From Bimastos eiseni (Eukaryota > Annelida > Clitellata > Crassiclitellata > Lumbricidae): 64,000 nucleotides of DNA. The notes beneath the pieces are model-generated. The model had not been told where the DNA came from and did no database searches. It saw only the letters and a program-made list of their open reading frames with translations. This document shows positions 61,086 to 64,000 of this stretch, one piece after another; the stretch's first letter is position 1; every line of letters begins with the position of its first letter. The translations under genes and the position numbers were made by a program. Location of the stretch: contig OY365818.1 of the NCBI GenBank assembly GCA_959347315.1, forward strand, positions 3,528,681 to 3,592,680. Reading direction: 5' to 3'.

Positions 61086-62331
61086 ACGAAATTACGAATA
61101 CGAATAACGTACAAAGCTGGTATACCGACAGCATTTAAAATCTCAAATGTAATTGAACATTTCAGTTCAGTCCATTTAATGCGTAAACTAAAAGCAAACA
61201 GTTAACTGCATATCAGTTTTTTGCATCCCTTCTGCCAGTTTGTGTAAAATAGTAATGGAACTAATTTTAACTATACCTAGAAATTGTCACTAACAGCTCA
61301 GTTAACGCATAAATGCAGAAAAGATGTCACGTGATAGCCCTTCGTATTCAGAACACTATTCGGCTGCGTACTGAATGGCTATTGGGCCAACTATTCGGCC
61401 CCGAGGCGATGACAAAGCGAATGTTTGACTATAGCCCTAACATATGCGTATAAAAGCGTTGGCTGTTTAAATATGTATTAAAGATTAGTGTAGGATATTA
61501 ATCGTGCACAGAAGTCCAGGTTCTTGTTTTCCGGTCGCTTAGAGCTAATTAAGTATTAGCTGTAAAGACAAGAATCTATTATGCACGGTACTGGAATGTC
61601 CCTATGTAACGCCGTGTCACTGTAGTTTCTGGGCCATAATACGAAGGAAACATTCTCAACTCTTGTTGATATAGAAAGCTGGTTCATTAACTTTTAGCTA
61701 TGAAGGTATATTGAATGATAACTATGTACCAAAAATAGCCTTTGGATGTTTGCAACATTATATTTTCAATGAGAAGCAAAACTTAGATTGGGGCGACGTC
61801 TAAGAATAATTAAGAATATTTCAGAATAAACGTCCATACGGAAATTTTACGAGTGATAATTCCTCTAATATAGATTCTTTGCCAGAGGCGTCAATCCCCC
61901 AACCCAGGTGATTGAGGCAACCCACGGTCCATGTGTCAGGAAGGCAAGATATTCCCCCTCAAGACTCAAAAACCATCCCCCAGTATACCTTAAATTGGAG
62001 GAATTGCTTTCTGACACCCCCCGTATGTGGACGCTTCTGTTCCTTGCTGTTAAGCTAATGAGTGTCATGGATCCTCCAAACATTAGAAGATGAAGACCAA
62101 AGGGAGGCAAAAGGAAACATTTCGGATTTGTAAAGGCAGATTGTGGTCGCTGTTCACTGAACACGTATGCATGTTGTCGCTAAGCCGCTTACATACGCAT
62201 GCCAAAGCAAATTTTAATATCTAGTTATAAAGTAGATAACGTCTCAATTAACGAGATCATATGAAATCGATCTCTAATGAAATTTCTCTGTTTTGCGACA
62301 ATGACTTTGGAGCTAACCTACATTTATATTG

Positions 62332-62333
<2 letters not shown>
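61086..62333. other. Intergenic
   Basis: 'ctattcggccccgaggc' and similar words at 61080-61110 and 61350-61400 belong with the preceding repeat, perhaps one eroded element from 60730 to 61410. From 61420 to 62330 nothing recognisable. Confidence 0.45.
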
Positions 62334-62385
<52 letters not shown>

Positions 62386-62404
62386 GTGCGTGTGTATTCG
62401 TTAG

Positions 62405-62484
62405 CTGCTTTTTAGCGACACTGTTCCATAGCATGACTGATTAGCGTCACTGTCCTTCTTTCTCCAGGCATTGGACTGGTATTA
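62405..62484 (+). repeat. Dispersed repeat family A, copy 8
   Basis: tttagcgacactgttccata, then ttctccaggcattggactgg. Preceded by a (TA)n tract at 62334-62382. Confidence 0.65.
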
Positions 62485-62679
62485 TTCTCTGTTTTGTGCG
62501 TTGAATACGTGCGTTTCATATATTCATGAGCGTCCGAGTGGGAAAGTGGTCGGCGTATGAATCAAAGACAAACGAGAGTAGCGTCGGTTCCGTGTTAATT
62601 GTCTGCCAAGGCAGGTGACAGGCGACTCCCGTTTGATCTCACCGCTACCCTAGACACCTCCGGTAATTGCCCCACGTCC

Positions 62680-63120
62680 CTCCCATCACCCCCTCACATA
62701 TTATGGACATACAGACACACACTGGCGCACAAGCTAACAAAATAAACACCCACCACCCCCACACACACACAACAAAAACAGGTAGACCTACACACAAATA
62801 ATATCAGACAATATCACAAACACTACAGACGCAAACTTACAAATTACCAAACAAACACACAGGCAAACAAACAGGCGCAACACTATATGAATTGAGTCCT
62901 TCCAACAACCGATTCCAATGCTTATAATGTGTACATAATTATTCGAAATAGTTATTATAAGCATTTGTAGATACGAATTGATGTAAAATGTTGGTATTTA
63001 TAATAATAATAATAATAATGATTGTATATAATATATGTATAGATGTATATATATATATATATATATATATGAATGTGTACATTATATGTATATATATATA
63101 TATATATATGCACATTTGCA
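62680..63120. repeat. CA-rich and TA/TG microsatellites
   Basis: Irregular acacaca/caaaca DNA at 62700-62880; (TAA)n at 63001-63020; tatata tracts at 63040-63110. Confidence 0.75.
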
Positions 63121-63406
63121 TATATAAATAAGTATGTACACCTGGCTTGAGAGCCCTCATCCACCGTGCTATAGGCTTTGCAAAAGGAACGTGCCGTTGT
63201 GTTGAATGTCAGGATTGAAGTCCATGTTGGATTGATGGATGGATGGGTAGAATGATGGGCACACATGGGGGATTGGGGCAGACCTGGTGGGGAGGGGAGG
63301 CAGTTTCTTCGTCGGCGCTTCGTCGTGCTTATTCGCCGCCCGGCCCGGAAGCATCAACGCGCGCTGATTTATGGGACGGCTGGGACGACATCTAGCGGAC
63401 AGTCGA

Positions 63407-63610
63407 TTACTTCGGTACATCCTGTCGGCCACCGATAGCGCCGAAGACGGGCCCGTAATCCGGGTCCTTTTGACCGAAGCCAAGTGGACCGGGGCCCCCT
63501 CTGCCTCCGCCACCTAGCGACGGAAACAGTAAAATAGGAGCAGGCGCCTTTGTAGTTGGCGACTGCGCCGTCGTCTGTGATTGGTCGGAAGACGTTGACA
63601 GAGGCGACAT
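63407..63610 (-). CDS. Possible exon of an unidentified gene entering from the right edge
   Basis: GC-rich island. On the minus strand an acceptor-like atctttctcgcacag precedes 63610, and an open frame runs to TAA at 63409-63407 (67 codons, Ser/Thr/Gln-rich then Gly-rich: GGGGRGGPGPLGFGQKDPDY). A different frame of the same exon, ending at a possible donor (ctag/gtggcg) at 63514, reads VNVFRPITDDGAVANYKGAC, then SYFTVSVA, which also looks protein-like. The frames cannot be decided here; no family recognised. Confidence 0.28.
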   Translation of the reverse strand: MSPLSTSSDQSQTTAQSPTTKAPAPILLFPSLGGGGRGGPGPLGFGQKDPDYGPVFGAIGGRQDVPK

Positions 63611-63659
63611 CTGTGCGAGAAAGATTACGACGATTGGTCACAGACGCTTTCACCGACGC

Positions 63660-64000
63660 AGTGTCTGCTTGTCTGTCAGTCTGTCTGTGTTTGTTTGTCT
63701 GTCTACTTGTTGTCTGTTTGTCTTTGTGTTTCTACCTTTGCTATGCGCAAGTGTGTCTGTATGTCTGTCTGACAGTATCTGTTAGTCCTGCCTGTATGTA
63801 TGTATGTATGTATGTATGTATGTATGTATGTATGTCTGTATGTATGTATGCATGTATGTATGTATGTATGTATGTATGTATGTATGCATGTATGTATGTA
63901 TGTATGTATGCATGTATGTATGTATGTATGTATGTATGTATGCATGTATGTATGTATGTTTGTATGTATGTATGTATGTATGTATGTATGTATGTATGTA
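63660..64000. repeat. (TGTC)n then (TGTA)n microsatellite
   Basis: TGTC/TGTT to about 63780, then almost pure TGTA with 'tgca' interruptions to the right edge. Confidence 0.95.

Overview
This is a piece of an animal nuclear genome. The genes have many introns with GT-AG borders, and introns and spacers are packed with microsatellites, minisatellites, tRNA-derived SINE fragments, small DNA transposons and a decayed non-LTR retrotransposon. Recurrent 'GCGCTATATAAAT' repeat tails and single invertebrate-style copies of genes that are ohnolog pairs in vertebrates suggest a marine invertebrate, possibly a non-vertebrate deuterostome. The species cannot be fixed from the sequence.

Four genes are supported by reading exons across both strands and checking splice phase.

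(1) Bases 1-2318, minus strand: the 5' half (exons 1-2) of a GM2 ganglioside activator (GM2A)-like gene that runs off the left edge.

(2) Bases 5917-11658, minus strand: a complete four-exon GM2A-like gene of 212 aa, a tandem paralogue of the first. The two share exon structure, an acidic pro-region and a promoter module.

(3) Bases 15676-35555, plus strand: a complete RBM26/RBM27 orthologue with 23 coding exons, 3675 nt and 1224 codons plus stop. It has an N-terminal PWI-like region, an Arg/Ser-rich part, a CCCH zinc finger, a Pro-rich part, two RRMs, a coiled coil, an RG-rich stretch and an acidic tail ending RSWRR. All phases fit.

(4) Bases 40188-56506, minus strand: a THSD1-like transmembrane receptor. 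It has a large N-terminal ectodomain exon, a thrombospondin type 1 repeat, a CUB-like domain absent from human THSD1, a transmembrane segment and a cytoplasmic tail. Its signal-peptide exon was not found.

The rest is repeat-rich non-coding DNA. Identified elements include two hAT-type MITEs with 8-bp target duplications (12818-13230, 20424-20734), a second hAT-like MITE family (14302, 32775), a TA-flanked MITE (38039-38617), a TTAA-flanked 63-bp piggyBac-like MITE (25136-25198), retrotransposon relics (8868-10245), and a dispersed ~100-bp repeat family with at least eight copies. There are also minisatellites with higher-order structure at 33130, 59185 and 60758.

The genes do not form one pathway. 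Their neighbourhood is informative: in human, RBM27 and GM2A lie together on 5q, and RBM26 and THSD1 lie together on 13q. GM2A, RBM26/27 and THSD1 side by side here look like the unduplicated ancestral linkage. I found no convincing new defence or enzymatic system.
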